From the NCBI RefSeq assembly GCF_023276375.1, contig NZ_JALLPK010000006.1, positions 1 to 41,784 on the forward strand: 41,784 bases of DNA, written 5' to 3'. The notes under the pieces were generated by a model. That model worked only from the letters and a program-made list of their open reading frames with translations. It made no database searches and was not told where the DNA came from. Positions 29,190 to 38,002 of this stretch are shown here, piece by piece (position 1 is the first letter of the stretch; every line of letters begins with the position of its first letter). A program made the translations under genes and the position numbers. The DNA is from Halocatena marina. GTDB lineage: Archaea; Halobacteriota; Halobacteria; Halobacteriales; Haloarculaceae.

Positions 29190-32100
29190 ACGAGGCTCGC
29201 TTTGCGGTCGTTGGCTGTCTCACGAAGGGCTGTCGGGCGCTGTGGATCATCGAAGACCGCCACACGCACGACACGGCCACCTGTCCACAATGTGGCTCAG
29301 CGTTTGCGACCGACCGGTTTCGGGCGTTCGCACAGGCCGACGAGTGGGAAGCCGCCTGTGAGTTACGCGCGCGGATCGCTGCCGATCGCGCCGGACAGTA
29401 CGACGCCTACGCTGACGAAGACGACTATGGCCAGCTCGCCGAGCGCGCGGAGGAACACCTGACGCGGTATGATGATCTATTCGGATCAGCTGTTGATGAC
29501 GCCGCAGCACGGCAGAGACGCCGCCAGCGCGAGTTGTTCGCACCTGCTGCCGAGCGCTACCTCGACCAATCCGAGCCGTATCAGGAGGCGGCAGCAGCTT
29601 ATCTCGAACGCCGGAGGCGAGAACGCAAGCAGATCGTCGAAGCCAGTAACACCGAGACCGCCACGACGCAGGTCACCCCCTTTCAGGAGCGCACAGCAGC
29701 CGCTGAGTCGAATCTCACGTTGACGACACCCGAGACATTGCCTGCCGATGTCGACGTGCGCGTGCGTGAGCCCGATACTGGAGCGACCGATCTCTGGAAG
29801 TCCCTCTGGCAAAACGACCGCTTACAGACCCGTTTTTGCGATGCGCTACACACGCTGACTGGTGAAACGTACCAGTCGGCGTGGGCGACACTCGTCGAAG
29901 ACGGAGGTGTGACGGCCCCTGCGAGCACACCGGCACCGAGTTACGCAGAGTACCTTCTGGATGGATTGAAGCGACCGACAGACGAGACGTGGTTCGATAG
30001 CCTGCGTGTGACTCGCCAGCTTGGTGGGAGCACGCCATTCGGCAATACCGAGCGTGACGACATCATCAACGGCCCCGTCGCACTGTTCGCTGCGTGCGAC
30101 GTGACGCCACGTATTGCGGTTCATCTCTCCCACGACTTTTTCGAGCACAAGCGCATTCAACGCGTGCGATTGCTCGACTTCCTCGTTGAGCTGAGCCGAG
30201 GGATGGATATCCGAATCGTCTGTCATGGTTCGCTGGCACCGAAGAAGCTCCTGCGCTTGCACGAGGCGGATCTGCCGAGCCGCTGTGTAACTGAGGCCCC
30301 ACAGCCGTACCATGACGCAGCGAAGCAGGCTGGCGCAGCACCACGGGAGGTCGCCGAGGCTGCACTCACAGACCTCGGCCTCGATCACCCGGCCATCACG
30401 GTGCTCGAACGACTGGCAGACGAATCCAGCGAACGGCTCGCGTACGGTGTGCTCAAAGCTGATACCGTGTTTTCCGTCTCCGAGGCGGCGGTCGGTAAAC
30501 GAGTGCGCACGCTGATCGAACATCGTTTGGTGAGTAAGGATCAGTTCAATACGACGAACTATATCCAGTTGCTCCCAGCGGGCTCACGCTTCTTGGACCG
30601 ACGCGAGCAGGAACTGGACGCTCAAGATGTGCAAACGGTGCTCGACGGATTTTCATCGGCTGAAACCGACGATTCAGCGGCTGAGTCGGCTGCTTCGACC
30701 GATCTAACTGACCCCCCAAAACACTCCCACGGAACCGTGTATACCGGCGCAAGCACGGGAAGGGGGGTTGGTGGGGATGGCGCAATGAGTGAGGAAGAGC
30801 CGCTTGCCGTTGCTGGTGTGGATGATGACGTTGTTGCCGCTGGGGAGTGGTTGTCGCTTGATCAGCAAACCGCCGTATCGAGTGCTGTGTCGGATGATTT
30901 CGACATTGCCCTCGCTGATGAACCCGCTCCGACTCGTGATCACTGTGGTGATTACCAGGTTGGCTATAATGAGGCCGAGCAGGAAATCGTCGTGTCCCTC
31001 CAACCGTCGCCGCTGGCTGCTCGGACAGTGACTCGGTTGTGCGCTGCCTTACTCGACCCACGCCTCATCAACACGCTGTTAACGCCGGAACGGTTGGACG
31101 GTGCAGATGGCGAGGACCTCGGTTCACTGCTGGATGACGCAGTGAGTCCGGCGGTCCTCCGAGCCGCACGCCAACTCGGCTGGCTGCCCGATCGAGCCGC
31201 GACGGGTGAGGACTATCCGGAGCAACTCATCTCGGCGATGAAGACACTCTTCTCCGACGTTGATGACATCGGCAGTGGGGAGGACTTTGATCCCGAGTTG
31301 GCTCGGTCGGTGTGTCGGCGTGGTCAGGGTCTCGCCGGAACGATTACGCACATCTACGATCTCCTCGGGTGGAATGTGATCCGCGAACTCACGTTCCCTG
31401 AATACAGCCGCCACTTCCACGAGGATCGCTCGACACATTTGCAGACACTCGCAACACAGGTGGCGATCACGTCACGGTACGGGCATTATCCGATGTCACG
31501 GATCGTCTATGAGGAGCGTGCCGACAAACGGGACGGCTCACTCGGAGCACCCGCCGTTGACGACATCGATCCATCGGGTGATCTCATCGGCTCGTGGGTG
31601 TTGCGAGGTCCAGGAATCGACCGGATGGCGTCTGAGCTATCGAATCTCGAAGCGTATGCCAATCTGGATGTTCAGGACGAGGGTGCGAATTTCGCGGCGT
31701 TCTTCACGGATATCCAGATCGGGCAGGCCACTCGCTTAGAGAGTGTTCGAGAGACGGCCAGACGACTCTGTCACATGAAGCAGTTAGAGCCAACCCGTCC
31801 GGCGACGGCACTGCTCTACGCCCTCACCGGCAGCGTCTACCAGACGGCGACAGCACTCTCGGGCTTGGCCGCCGAGACCGACCCGAGCCGCCGGACGATC
31901 ACACTCGACGAGGTGCGCTTCGCGTTGGCCACGCTCGATCCCGCATCCCTACTCCCCGAGCTCGATGAGGACGAGGAAGGAACACGTCGGAAATCAGCTC
32001 GGTCGAAGCTGCTACACGCTCAGTTGACGGCTAGCACCCCATTAACGACCAGTGAGTGGGCCGAGAAAGCGGGCGTTTCGGAAGAGTCGATTCGGACCCA

Positions 32101-32551
32101 CCGCGACGATCTCACAGTGCTCGGCTTGCTGGAGATCGACGATCGTGGGGCGGGAAGGGCGACGTTCTACCGGCTCCGACTGCCGTTCAGGGATGAACGT
32201 GGTGATGACGACGCACCCCGCCCGACCCATCTCGTGGCTCCAGAAGACGAGTCACAGTCTCGCTCGATTCGAGATGTGGTCTGTGACCTGCTGGAAGCGC
32301 GAGCACTCTTTGAGGATGCGCTCGACGATCAGGCGATCTCAGATGGGCTTGTCGGGTGGCCGCCGTCCCTAGAGCCAGTGATCGAGCGCTGGTCATGGCT
32401 CCGACCGTGGTGCGACGTGATCGCTCGGCTGCTTGGCGTCGAGGGTGGTGGCAGCCTCCAGGGACCGAGTGAGTGGATCGAGGGACCGTTTGAGTTCACG
32501 AGCCGGTTCGGAACCGAGCCAGCGACGAGACAGGCCCAGCTCGGCGTCTGA
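29186..32551 (+). CDS. Large haloarchaeal zinc-ribbon/winged-helix protein next to the origin (DUF5817-like N-terminus)
   Basis: 1121 residues from ATG 29186, coupled to the preceding gene. N-terminal zinc ribbon with Cys11, Cys16, Cys33 and Cys36 (GCLTKGC ... CPQCG), as in proteins annotated DUF5817. A long Arg/Glu-rich helical part follows, then an alpha/beta stretch at about 285-375 (VALFAACDVTPRIAVHLSHD, MDIRIVCHGSL) and a winged helix at about 395-475 (VSEAAVGKRVRTLIEHRLVS). An acidic linker is followed by a second globular region, and a second winged helix lies at about 935-1000 (SEWAEKAGVSEESIRTHRDD). Two DNA-binding folds plus a place immediately beside the origin and orc1/cdc6 suggest a replication or partition role, but no enzymatic motif is recognised. 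Confidence 0.8.
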   Translation: MNEARFAVVGCLTKGCRALWIIEDRHTHDTATCPQCGSAFATDRFRAFAQADEWEAACELRARIAADRAGQYDAYADEDDYGQLAERAEEHLTRYDDLFGSAVDDAAARQRRRQRELFAPAAERYLDQSEPYQEAAAAYLERRRRERKQIVEASNTETATTQVTPFQERTAAAESNLTLTTPETLPADVDVRVREPDTGATDLWKSLWQNDRLQTRFCDALHTLTGETYQSAWATLVEDGGVTAPASTPAPSYAEYLLDGLKRPTDETWFDSLRVTRQLGGSTPFGNTERDDIINGPVALFAACDVTPRIAVHLSHDFFEHKRIQRVRLLDFLVELSRGMDIRIVCHGSLAPKKLLRLHEADLPSRCVTEAPQPYHDAAKQAGAAPREVAEAALTDLGLDHPAITVLERLADESSERLAYGVLKADTVFSVSEAAVGKRVRTLIEHRLVSKDQFNTTNYIQLLPAGSRFLDRREQELDAQDVQTVLDGFSSAETDDSAAESAASTDLTDPPKHSHGTVYTGASTGRGVGGDGAMSEEEPLAVAGVDDDVVAAGEWLSLDQQTAVSSAVSDDFDIALADEPAPTRDHCGDYQVGYNEAEQEIVVSLQPSPLAARTVTRLCAALLDPRLINTLLTPERLDGADGEDLGSLLDDAVSPAVLRAARQLGWLPDRAATGEDYPEQLISAMKTLFSDVDDIGSGEDFDPELARSVCRRGQGLAGTITHIYDLLGWNVIRELTFPEYSRHFHEDRSTHLQTLATQVAITSRYGHYPMSRIVYEERADKRDGSLGAPAVDDIDPSGDLIGSWVLRGPGIDRMASELSNLEAYANLDVQDEGANFAAFFTDIQIGQATRLESVRETARRLCHMKQLEPTRPATALLYALTGSVYQTATALSGLAAETDPSRRTITLDEVRFALATLDPASLLPELDEDEEGTRRKSARSKLLHAQLTASTPLTTSEWAEKAGVSEESIRTHRDDLTVLGLLEIDDRGAGRATFYRLRLPFRDERGDDDAPRPTHLVAPEDESQSRSIRDVVCDLLEARALFEDALDDQAISDGLVGWPPSLEPVIERWSWLRPWCDVIARLLGVEGGGSLQGPSEWIEGPFEFTSRFGTEPATRQAQLGV

Positions 32552-32570
32552 CCACGCTGCTGAGACCTCA

Positions 32571-33035
32571 CCACCACTCACACAGCGGTTTTCTTGAGTT
32601 ATTCCTAGCTCGATTCCGCTGATGAATCTCTCTCGATGGTGAGCCACCACTCACACAGCGGTTTTCCCGAGTTATCTCCTAGACTAGCGTGGAACACCGA
32701 CCGAACTAGACCGTGCTTCCAACGGAACACTATAAACGATCCCACTGATCGGGTTGAGACCTCGGGAAACCTGCTGTTCATCAAGGACCTGTCTTCGACT
32801 TTCGTCTTCCTAGTGTTAGTTAGTTATTGCCTATACCAATAGATATAATACACTACCCTGAAGACTGCACTCGATCCGAAACCATCGTCCTTCCGTCCCG
32901 TGATTAACTCAGGAAAACCGCTGTGTAGAGGTCACCACAATCCGATCCAACCTCGGTTTCGAGTAAATAACTCAGGAAAACCGCTGTGTGAGAGGTGGGT
33001 AACTCGGGAAACTCAGGAAACTCAGGAAAATATAA
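32571..33035. other. Replication origin region with two facing pairs of repeats
   Basis: Two copies of a 24-base element (core CACACAGCGGTTTTC then GAGTTAT) lie at about 32571-32608 and 32644-32682. Two copies in the opposite orientation (AACTCAGGAAAACCGCTGTG) lie at about 32904-32926 and 32967-32999. Between them is an AT-rich segment (about 32810-32870), a likely unwinding region. Three further half-boxes AACTCGGGA/AACTCAGGA (33001-33029) lead into the orc promoter. Facing origin-recognition boxes beside orc1/cdc6 are the usual archaeal origin plan. Confidence 0.85.
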
Positions 33036-33064
33036 GGCAAGTCGATACGTCGGGTTTTACTAGA
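33026..33064 (+). promoter_or_regulatory. Promoter of orc1/cdc6 overlapping origin half-boxes
   Basis: AAAATATAAGGC (33027-33038) is a good TATA box about 30 bases before ATG 33065. The AACTCAGGA half-boxes run directly into it, so the initiator could repress its own gene. Confidence 0.6.
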
Positions 33065-34342
33065 ATGGACGACGTCGATTCGATATTCGCGGATGACGTT
33101 GATTTGATAAAGGATGCGACAGTCCTCGAAGAGGACTACACCCCCGATCAGATTCTCTGCCGTGATGAGGTCCTGTCCCAATATACGAGCGTCTTCAAGC
33201 CGATTTACAAGGGCCGTCCTCCACAGAATGCGTTCCTCTACGGCGATACAGGCGTGGGAAAGACCGCTGTGACGAAGTATCTCCGCCAGGTGCTCGAACA
33301 CGATCTCGAAGAGAAGAACGAGCAGCTACCGGCGAGCGACCAGATCGATCTGACCGCTCTGTGGATCAACTGTGAGAACTTCACCTCGGGCGATCACACC
33401 ACTTCCTCCTATCAGGTCGCCGTTGGGATCGTTAATCGGCTTCGGGAGTCAGGGAACCGAATCAACGCAACGGGGTATGCCCCACAAGATGTCTATGATA
33501 TCCTTTACGAGGAGTTGGATGCGCTTGAGGGAACCGTGTTGATCATCCTCGACGAGATCGACAAACTCGAGTCCGACGATACGCTTCTGTACGAGCTGCC
33601 TCGCTCACGAGACATAGGGTATCTTGACTCCGTCCGAGTAGGAGTGATCGGGATCAGCAACGACTACACGTTTCGAAAAACGCTCTCGCCAAAGGTGAAG
33701 GACAGCCTCTGCGAGACCGAGATAAAATTCCCAGCCTATGATGCAGACGAGCTAGCGATGATTCTTCGTGATCGGGCTGAACAGGCTCTCTATGAGGAGG
33801 CGTACACCCAAGAAACAATCTCGCTGTGTTCGGCACTCGCCTACAAGGAAGCCTCGGGAAGTGCTCGACGTGCAATCCGTTTGCTTCGTCGCTCTGCGGA
33901 GGTTGCTGAGGAAAATAGCTCCGAGCAGATCGAACCACCTCATATCCGGCAGGCTGATGAGGATTTGGAGTACGGGAATATCGTTGAATCCATCGCAGAT
34001 CAGGACGAGGAGAAACTCAACATTCTGAAAGCAATTGGTCATCTCGATGAAGCAGGACTCACACCTGCTCGGACGCGAACCGTCCACACTGCATACGCTC
34101 GCGTGGTTTCTGCCTATAATAGTGGGAAACAGCCACTCACCCAACGGGGGATGTTTAATCATCTCTCGAAATTGGTTATGTTCGGCTTTGTGCGGACGAT
34201 TGACCGGAACAAGGGTGCTGGTGGAGGGCAGTGGAACGAACACGAACTCAGTGACGATCTCACCATCCAGAAGATCCGTGAGGCGTTTGAGGAGTGTGAT
34301 CGACAGTGGCTCCCGATTGATCTCCGTGGTGTGGCGGAGTAA
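33065..34342 (+). CDS. orc1/cdc6: Orc1/Cdc6-type replication initiator
   Basis: 425 residues from ATG 33065. This start is supported by the TATA box 30 bases upstream; the open frame before it runs through the origin repeats. AAA+ domain with Walker A GDTGVGKT at 60-67, Walker B ILDEID with Asp163-Glu164, and sensor-like GVIGISNDYTFRKTL; an Arg-rich lid (SGSARRAIRLLRRSAEV); winged helix at about 340-425. Orc1/Cdc6 binds origin recognition boxes as monomers and recruits the MCM helicase. Length is usual for haloarchaeal plasmid members. It stands at the right end of the facing repeats. Confidence 0.92.
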   Translation: MDDVDSIFADDVDLIKDATVLEEDYTPDQILCRDEVLSQYTSVFKPIYKGRPPQNAFLYGDTGVGKTAVTKYLRQVLEHDLEEKNEQLPASDQIDLTALWINCENFTSGDHTTSSYQVAVGIVNRLRESGNRINATGYAPQDVYDILYEELDALEGTVLIILDEIDKLESDDTLLYELPRSRDIGYLDSVRVGVIGISNDYTFRKTLSPKVKDSLCETEIKFPAYDADELAMILRDRAEQALYEEAYTQETISLCSALAYKEASGSARRAIRLLRRSAEVAEENSSEQIEPPHIRQADEDLEYGNIVESIADQDEEKLNILKAIGHLDEAGLTPARTRTVHTAYARVVSAYNSGKQPLTQRGMFNHLSKLVMFGFVRTIDRNKGAGGGQWNEHELSDDLTIQKIREAFEECDRQWLPIDLRGVAE

Positions 34343-34499
34343 GTCATAGAACCAGCACGAAGCCCTGCCAGATGTTTCTGAGATAGCTGTTAAGTGATCG
34401 ACTTCGGTTCCGGCGCGATCGGCACGCTCCACTCCTGCCTTACGATGAAAAGAGTCGTTTAACGGAAAGATTCATTCAATAGGCACGCAAAATCGAATC

Positions 34500-34775
34500 A
34501 TGCGGATCAAATACATTACCTATCAAGTTGTCTGGAAAGACAACGGCGAACGGAGGGAAAAACAGATCAAATGTGACGAAACGAAACACGTTGACGGCAA
34601 ACGTCAATTTATCAAAGACGGAGAGGTGAAACTCGCCATCTCCACAGACGCGCTCATATCATACAAGTTGGAAAACATCCAGTGCAAAACGATCAACTCG
34701 CTCTCGGAACTGATCGAGACAGCTAAATTGCACTATCGCTACAACTACCGACACAAACTACCGTTTTTCAATTGA
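34500..34775 (+). CDS. Small basic hypothetical protein
   Basis: 91 residues from ATG 34500. Rich in Lys, Ile and Tyr, with alternating strands (IKYITYQVVWKDNGERREKQ, VKLAISTDALISYKLENIQC) and a C-terminal helix. Its basic, AT-rich character is unlike most genes here and suggests a separate origin. No family recognised. It ends 26 bases before a hairpin and 53 bases before the 48-bp element copy 4, and converges with the 34957 gene. Confidence 0.6.
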   Translation: MRIKYITYQVVWKDNGERREKQIKCDETKHVDGKRQFIKDGEVKLAISTDALISYKLENIQCKTINSLSELIETAKLHYRYNYRHKLPFFN

Positions 34776-34801
34776 TTCTGGTCTAAATCTATCATTTTGA
34801 G

Positions 34802-34821
34802 AGAACGCGTTGACGCGTTCT
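34802..34821. terminator. Perfect hairpin between convergent genes
   Basis: AGAACGCGT (34802-34810) and ACGCGTTCT (34813-34821) pair 9 of 9 around TG. The position between convergent genes suggests a bidirectional transcription end or a cruciform; no long T-tract follows. Confidence 0.4.
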
Positions 34822-34828
34822 TGCATCG

Positions 34829-34876
34829 CCTTATGTAGTGTTTGGATCCACACTGACCACCTTCTATTACATAAGG
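34829..34876. repeat. 48-bp element with inverted arms, copy 4
   Basis: Arms CCTTATGTA (34829-34837) and TACATAAGG (34868-34876), with one further base changed compared with the other copies, around an unrelated core. It lies between convergent genes, so it cannot be their promoter. Confidence 0.75.
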
Positions 34877-34956
34877 TTCTAAGATCGCTATCACACATCG
34901 ATTGAGGAGTGTTAGAAGAAATCGAATGAAGCTATCTGGATGACCAGACCATCGCT

Positions 34957-35634
34957 CTATCTCTTTCGATTACGACGGTTGATCCGTTCTTGTTCTCGTT
35001 TCATTGCCTCAATCCGATTTTGCTGTTTAGTCGGAGATGCTGAGTCCTCCGTTTGATGATGGTCTATTATGTGGTCTGCTGTCGTTTTTCGTCTAGCGCT
35101 GGCCGATCCACTCGAAAGCGATCGTTGCGATGATGATCGCATTGTTTTTTTGACCACCCATTTCACACCTACTATAAGTGCAGCACGTCCGAGATAGAGG
35201 CCTATCACTGCCAGCAGACCACCACTAATCATTGACAAATCGATCGAGAGACCGGTATTCAGCCATATCCCTGAGCCGATGAGAGGGGTCGTAACTCCCG
35301 CCACGGCTGCCGCGAGACCCTGTGTCCACCTATCGTATTTATAAAGTACGGTGAAAATCCCTCCACCGACAACAATCCCGCTGATAAGAGCTGCCCAGAG
35401 CAAGGTAGTTACTTGTTCGATTGTTATTCCCACTGCGGATTTGAAGCGAAAGATGCCAATTAAGCCGATTGCACCTATTGAGAGGATGACCATCAATCCA
35501 GTCTCCTCATACATATCTCCCATATCTATGTCATTGAATTGCATGTCAGAAAAGTGTACTGGTCTGATAGACTGATACACAAGGAATGCTCTTGTTTCCA
35601 CGAATAACGGTCTATGCTTCCATAGTTCCCACAC
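34957..35634 (-). CDS. Membrane protein with about four helices and basic C-terminal tail
   Basis: 225 residues from GTG 35634, about 35-40 bases after a minus-strand TATATA (35668-35675); a start at ATG 35544 is the alternative. Helices: LMVILSIGAIGLIGIFRF, LLWAALISGIVVGGGIFTVL, GLAAAVAGVTTPLIGSGIWL, and ISGGLLAVIGLYLGRAALIV. The last about 65 residues are basic and Ser/Arg/Gln-rich and probably cytoplasmic. The layout, membrane helices then a basic tail, repeats that of the TrbL/VirB6-like protein on a smaller scale, so it may be another transfer component. No family recognised. Confidence 0.7.
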   Translation of the reverse strand: MWELWKHRPLFVETRAFLVYQSIRPVHFSDMQFNDIDMGDMYEETGLMVILSIGAIGLIGIFRFKSAVGITIEQVTTLLWAALISGIVVGGGIFTVLYKYDRWTQGLAAAVAGVTTPLIGSGIWLNTGLSIDLSMISGGLLAVIGLYLGRAALIVGVKWVVKKTMRSSSQRSLSSGSASARRKTTADHIIDHHQTEDSASPTKQQNRIEAMKREQERINRRNRKR

Positions 35635-35732
35635 CAGAACGACATTTGAGAACTAATGGAAACAAGATATATAATGCATGATATGCTATTGGTCTGTATG
35701 ATGTGGACTGATTCGAAGACAAGTGATCGAAT

Positions 35733-36041
35733 ATGCCAATGACATCTCCAGCGGTCTCAGTCCGAGCACGGAGTGGCTTGATAAAATGTGGAATCGCAGG
35801 CGTCATCGTGGCCATACTGCAACTATGCAGGCTGCTTGGGATCGACTTATCCTTGACCCAGATCAGCCCGCGTTTCGGTGACGTGTCGGCGATTGTCATG
35901 GAGGCCACAGGAATTGCTTATCTGGCACCTGGAGATCAATCGTTGGTCTCTGCATTCCTGTTGATTGTCGCAGGGCTATTGGTTGTCGCGGCAATGATTG
36001 ATTTTCGTTTCTGCCTCACAGCCAGAAAAACAACCGTTTGA
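35733..36041 (+). CDS. Small membrane protein, paralogue of the 11244-11531 product
   Basis: 102 residues from ATG 35733 (ATG 35739 also possible). First helix after KCGIAGVIVAILQLCRLLG, a loop, then a second helix FLLIVAGLLVVAAMIDFRF and a short basic end. KCG near the start, two helices and MIDF at the end of helix 2 match the 11244 protein. Two small membrane proteins of one type on one plasmid suggest related parts of a membrane complex. It is divergent from the 34957 gene, sharing the promoter region. Confidence 0.65.
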   Translation: MPMTSPAVSVRARSGLIKCGIAGVIVAILQLCRLLGIDLSLTQISPRFGDVSAIVMEATGIAYLAPGDQSLVSAFLLIVAGLLVVAAMIDFRFCLTARKTTV

Positions 36042-36185
36042 CGCCGACTCCGCTTCAAATCTACTCCGAGAAGTGTCTCACAGCAGGATGATAGTTGTAG
36101 TAATGGCAGGTCCAACACGTGAGAACGCGGAGTCCAGGACCCGCCATATCGATGACTGGCATAGACACACTTAATCGTTGCTCAA

Positions 36186-36404
36186 CTACTCGTCTCGCAG
36201 TTCTTCGATGAATTGTTCGATTTGTGTGAGTCGTTGCTCGTGATCTTGAAGCTCATCCGCTGCATTCTCGGAAATTCCGTTGCGATTGTGGACAATCCAG
36301 CGGATATATTCTGTCCGGTTTGCAAATCCTCGATTCTCTGCTTCATCATCCAAATCCTCAATTTCGTCCTCATCAAAGCGAATCGTAACGGGCTGCATAT
36401 TCAT
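36186..36404 (-). CDS. Ribbon-helix-helix regulator
   Basis: 72 residues from ATG 36404 (ATG 36398 possible). MQPVTIRFDEDEIEDLDDEA supplies the N-terminal strand and helix A of a CopG/MetJ-type ribbon-helix-helix; NRTEYIRWIVHNR is helix B. A Gln/Glu-rich helix follows (HEQRLTQIEQFIEELRDE), for dimer or partner contact. Such proteins repress genes or act as plasmid copy or partition regulators. It is divergent from the 36611 surface-protein operon, with a shared AT-rich promoter region between. Confidence 0.8.
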   Translation of the reverse strand: MNMQPVTIRFDEDEIEDLDDEAENRGFANRTEYIRWIVHNRNGISENAADELQDHEQRLTQIEQFIEELRDE

Positions 36405-36610
36405 TCACAATTAGGATGTGGACAAAAGACTACGTGTTGTCGTTTGTAATCATACTGAGTACGTAATCGTATAGATGCTATACGAACATATTTTAGTCGA
36501 GTGGAACAATATTAAGACCATATGATCATCAATATCGAAGAAGTGAACTCCTGGTTGGTGCTCTTCCGTAATCATGTGGGATGGACATTTGGTGGTGGAG
36601 GTGGTTTATC

Positions 36611-38002
36611 ATGACAATCTCCGATAGCGATAACCGTCAATTATCACGTCGAGCAGTCATGCGTGGACTAGGAGCCGTCGGCGCAACCGGCGCAAGCACG
36701 GGGATGAGCGGCTGTTTATACCTTATGGGAACTCGACAGCGGGAAGCGCGTCAACAGCAACGAATCTCTGCCAACCCGATCTCATTTGCCTCACAACGCA
36801 ATCGAATCACGCCTGCTCAGGCAGATCTGAAAGTGACAACCCGCTCAAAACTGATCAACGCCGTCGGTCAGCCAAATACGACCATCTGGATTCCTGGCGA
36901 TGCGACAATCGATATGACTGGTGAAAGTCAGATCAAAATCGCCAATAACGTCACAATTGCCAGTAATCGAAATTTGAAGGGCGGCAAAGGAGGGCTGATC
37001 AAAACGACCGATCGCCAAAATTACGGCGTATTCATCACTAAGAGTCCGAAAGTCCATTTTCGAGTGACTGGAGTCCGCTTGAAGGGGCCTCGTACTGATC
37101 ACTTCGATCCAGTTGCTCAAGGGCGGAGTCTTCATGACTACACTGTGACTGGTTTTCGAGCCTATGGCAGGTCGATTATCGTCGATAATTGCGAAGTGTT
37201 TGGATGGACGAACGCGGCGTTCATCCCAGGGACAAAAGACACTCAAACACAGGGATGGTTCCACCACAACTCGATGCATCACAATCAGATGAATCGTCTT
37301 GGCTATCCGATGGATCTGTACAATGGCCAGCATTTGATCGAGTGGAATTATTTTGATTATAATCGTCACTCCATCGCGGGGTTTGGCTATCCGAATAACG
37401 GGTACGAAGCTCGGTTCAATGTCGTCGGTCCAAATGCAATCCAACACGCGTTTGATATGCATTATTTGGGAGAGAACCGCGACGATCTTGGTCGATCGAA
37501 GCAGGGGATGGTTGCTGGAAAATATGTAAATGTCCACCACAACGTTTTCGAGCTCACATCGAACTCTGCGTTCTCAATCCAAGGAATTCCGAAGCAGCAC
37601 GCTCGATTCGCCTACAATTGGTGTGCTGAGCCAAAAGAGGGTGCGAGTTCTGGAGATCCGGAAGGGGTTGTATTTTATCCCGATGGAGCAGCGGTCCGTG
37701 TCAATAAAAACGTCTATGGACAAAATAAAGCAGCACTCCAAAAGGGCCGCAAATGGCTCAAGGACCTTCAGAAACAGCTTATAAAGGACCCAGAGATCTT
37801 TCCGACCCAACCGTCACCTACAGGACTCTCGATCTCGCTCTCGCTAACAGCACCACCTATTCTCTCCAGAACAGGGAATACAACCACAACTCCAAATTCG
37901 ACATCAAACAACACAATGGAAACTTCATCACTTGCCTCACAATCGAAACGCGCCAACCCTCTGACCGGGACAGAACTTACACCTGTTGGAGGCTCGCATT
38001 GA
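36611..38002 (+). CDS. Tat-exported lipoprotein with right-handed parallel beta-helix
   Basis: 463 residues from ATG 36611, with GGAGGTG 6 bases upstream; the extra N-terminal residues from 36581 lack this site. Tat motif RRAVMRG at 13-19, then Gly/Ala stretch and lipobox MSGC with Cys35. Residues about 95-370 are a pectate-lyase-like beta-helix (IKIANNVTIASNRNLKG, IIVDNCEVFGWTNAAF, WNYFDYNRHSIAGFGYPNNG, VNVHHNVFELTSNSAFSI). The C-terminal about 60 residues are a Thr/Ser/Asn-rich tail. Such proteins bind or cut acidic polysaccharides; catalytic residues cannot be assigned. The next gene starts in its stop, so the two surface proteins work together, perhaps in cell contact during transfer. Confidence 0.8.
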   Translation: MTISDSDNRQLSRRAVMRGLGAVGATGASTGMSGCLYLMGTRQREARQQQRISANPISFASQRNRITPAQADLKVTTRSKLINAVGQPNTTIWIPGDATIDMTGESQIKIANNVTIASNRNLKGGKGGLIKTTDRQNYGVFITKSPKVHFRVTGVRLKGPRTDHFDPVAQGRSLHDYTVTGFRAYGRSIIVDNCEVFGWTNAAFIPGTKDTQTQGWFHHNSMHHNQMNRLGYPMDLYNGQHLIEWNYFDYNRHSIAGFGYPNNGYEARFNVVGPNAIQHAFDMHYLGENRDDLGRSKQGMVAGKYVNVHHNVFELTSNSAFSIQGIPKQHARFAYNWCAEPKEGASSGDPEGVVFYPDGAAVRVNKNVYGQNKAALQKGRKWLKDLQKQLIKDPEIFPTQPSPTGLSISLSLTAPPILSRTGNTTTTPNSTSNNTMETSSLASQSKRANPLTGTELTPVGGSH

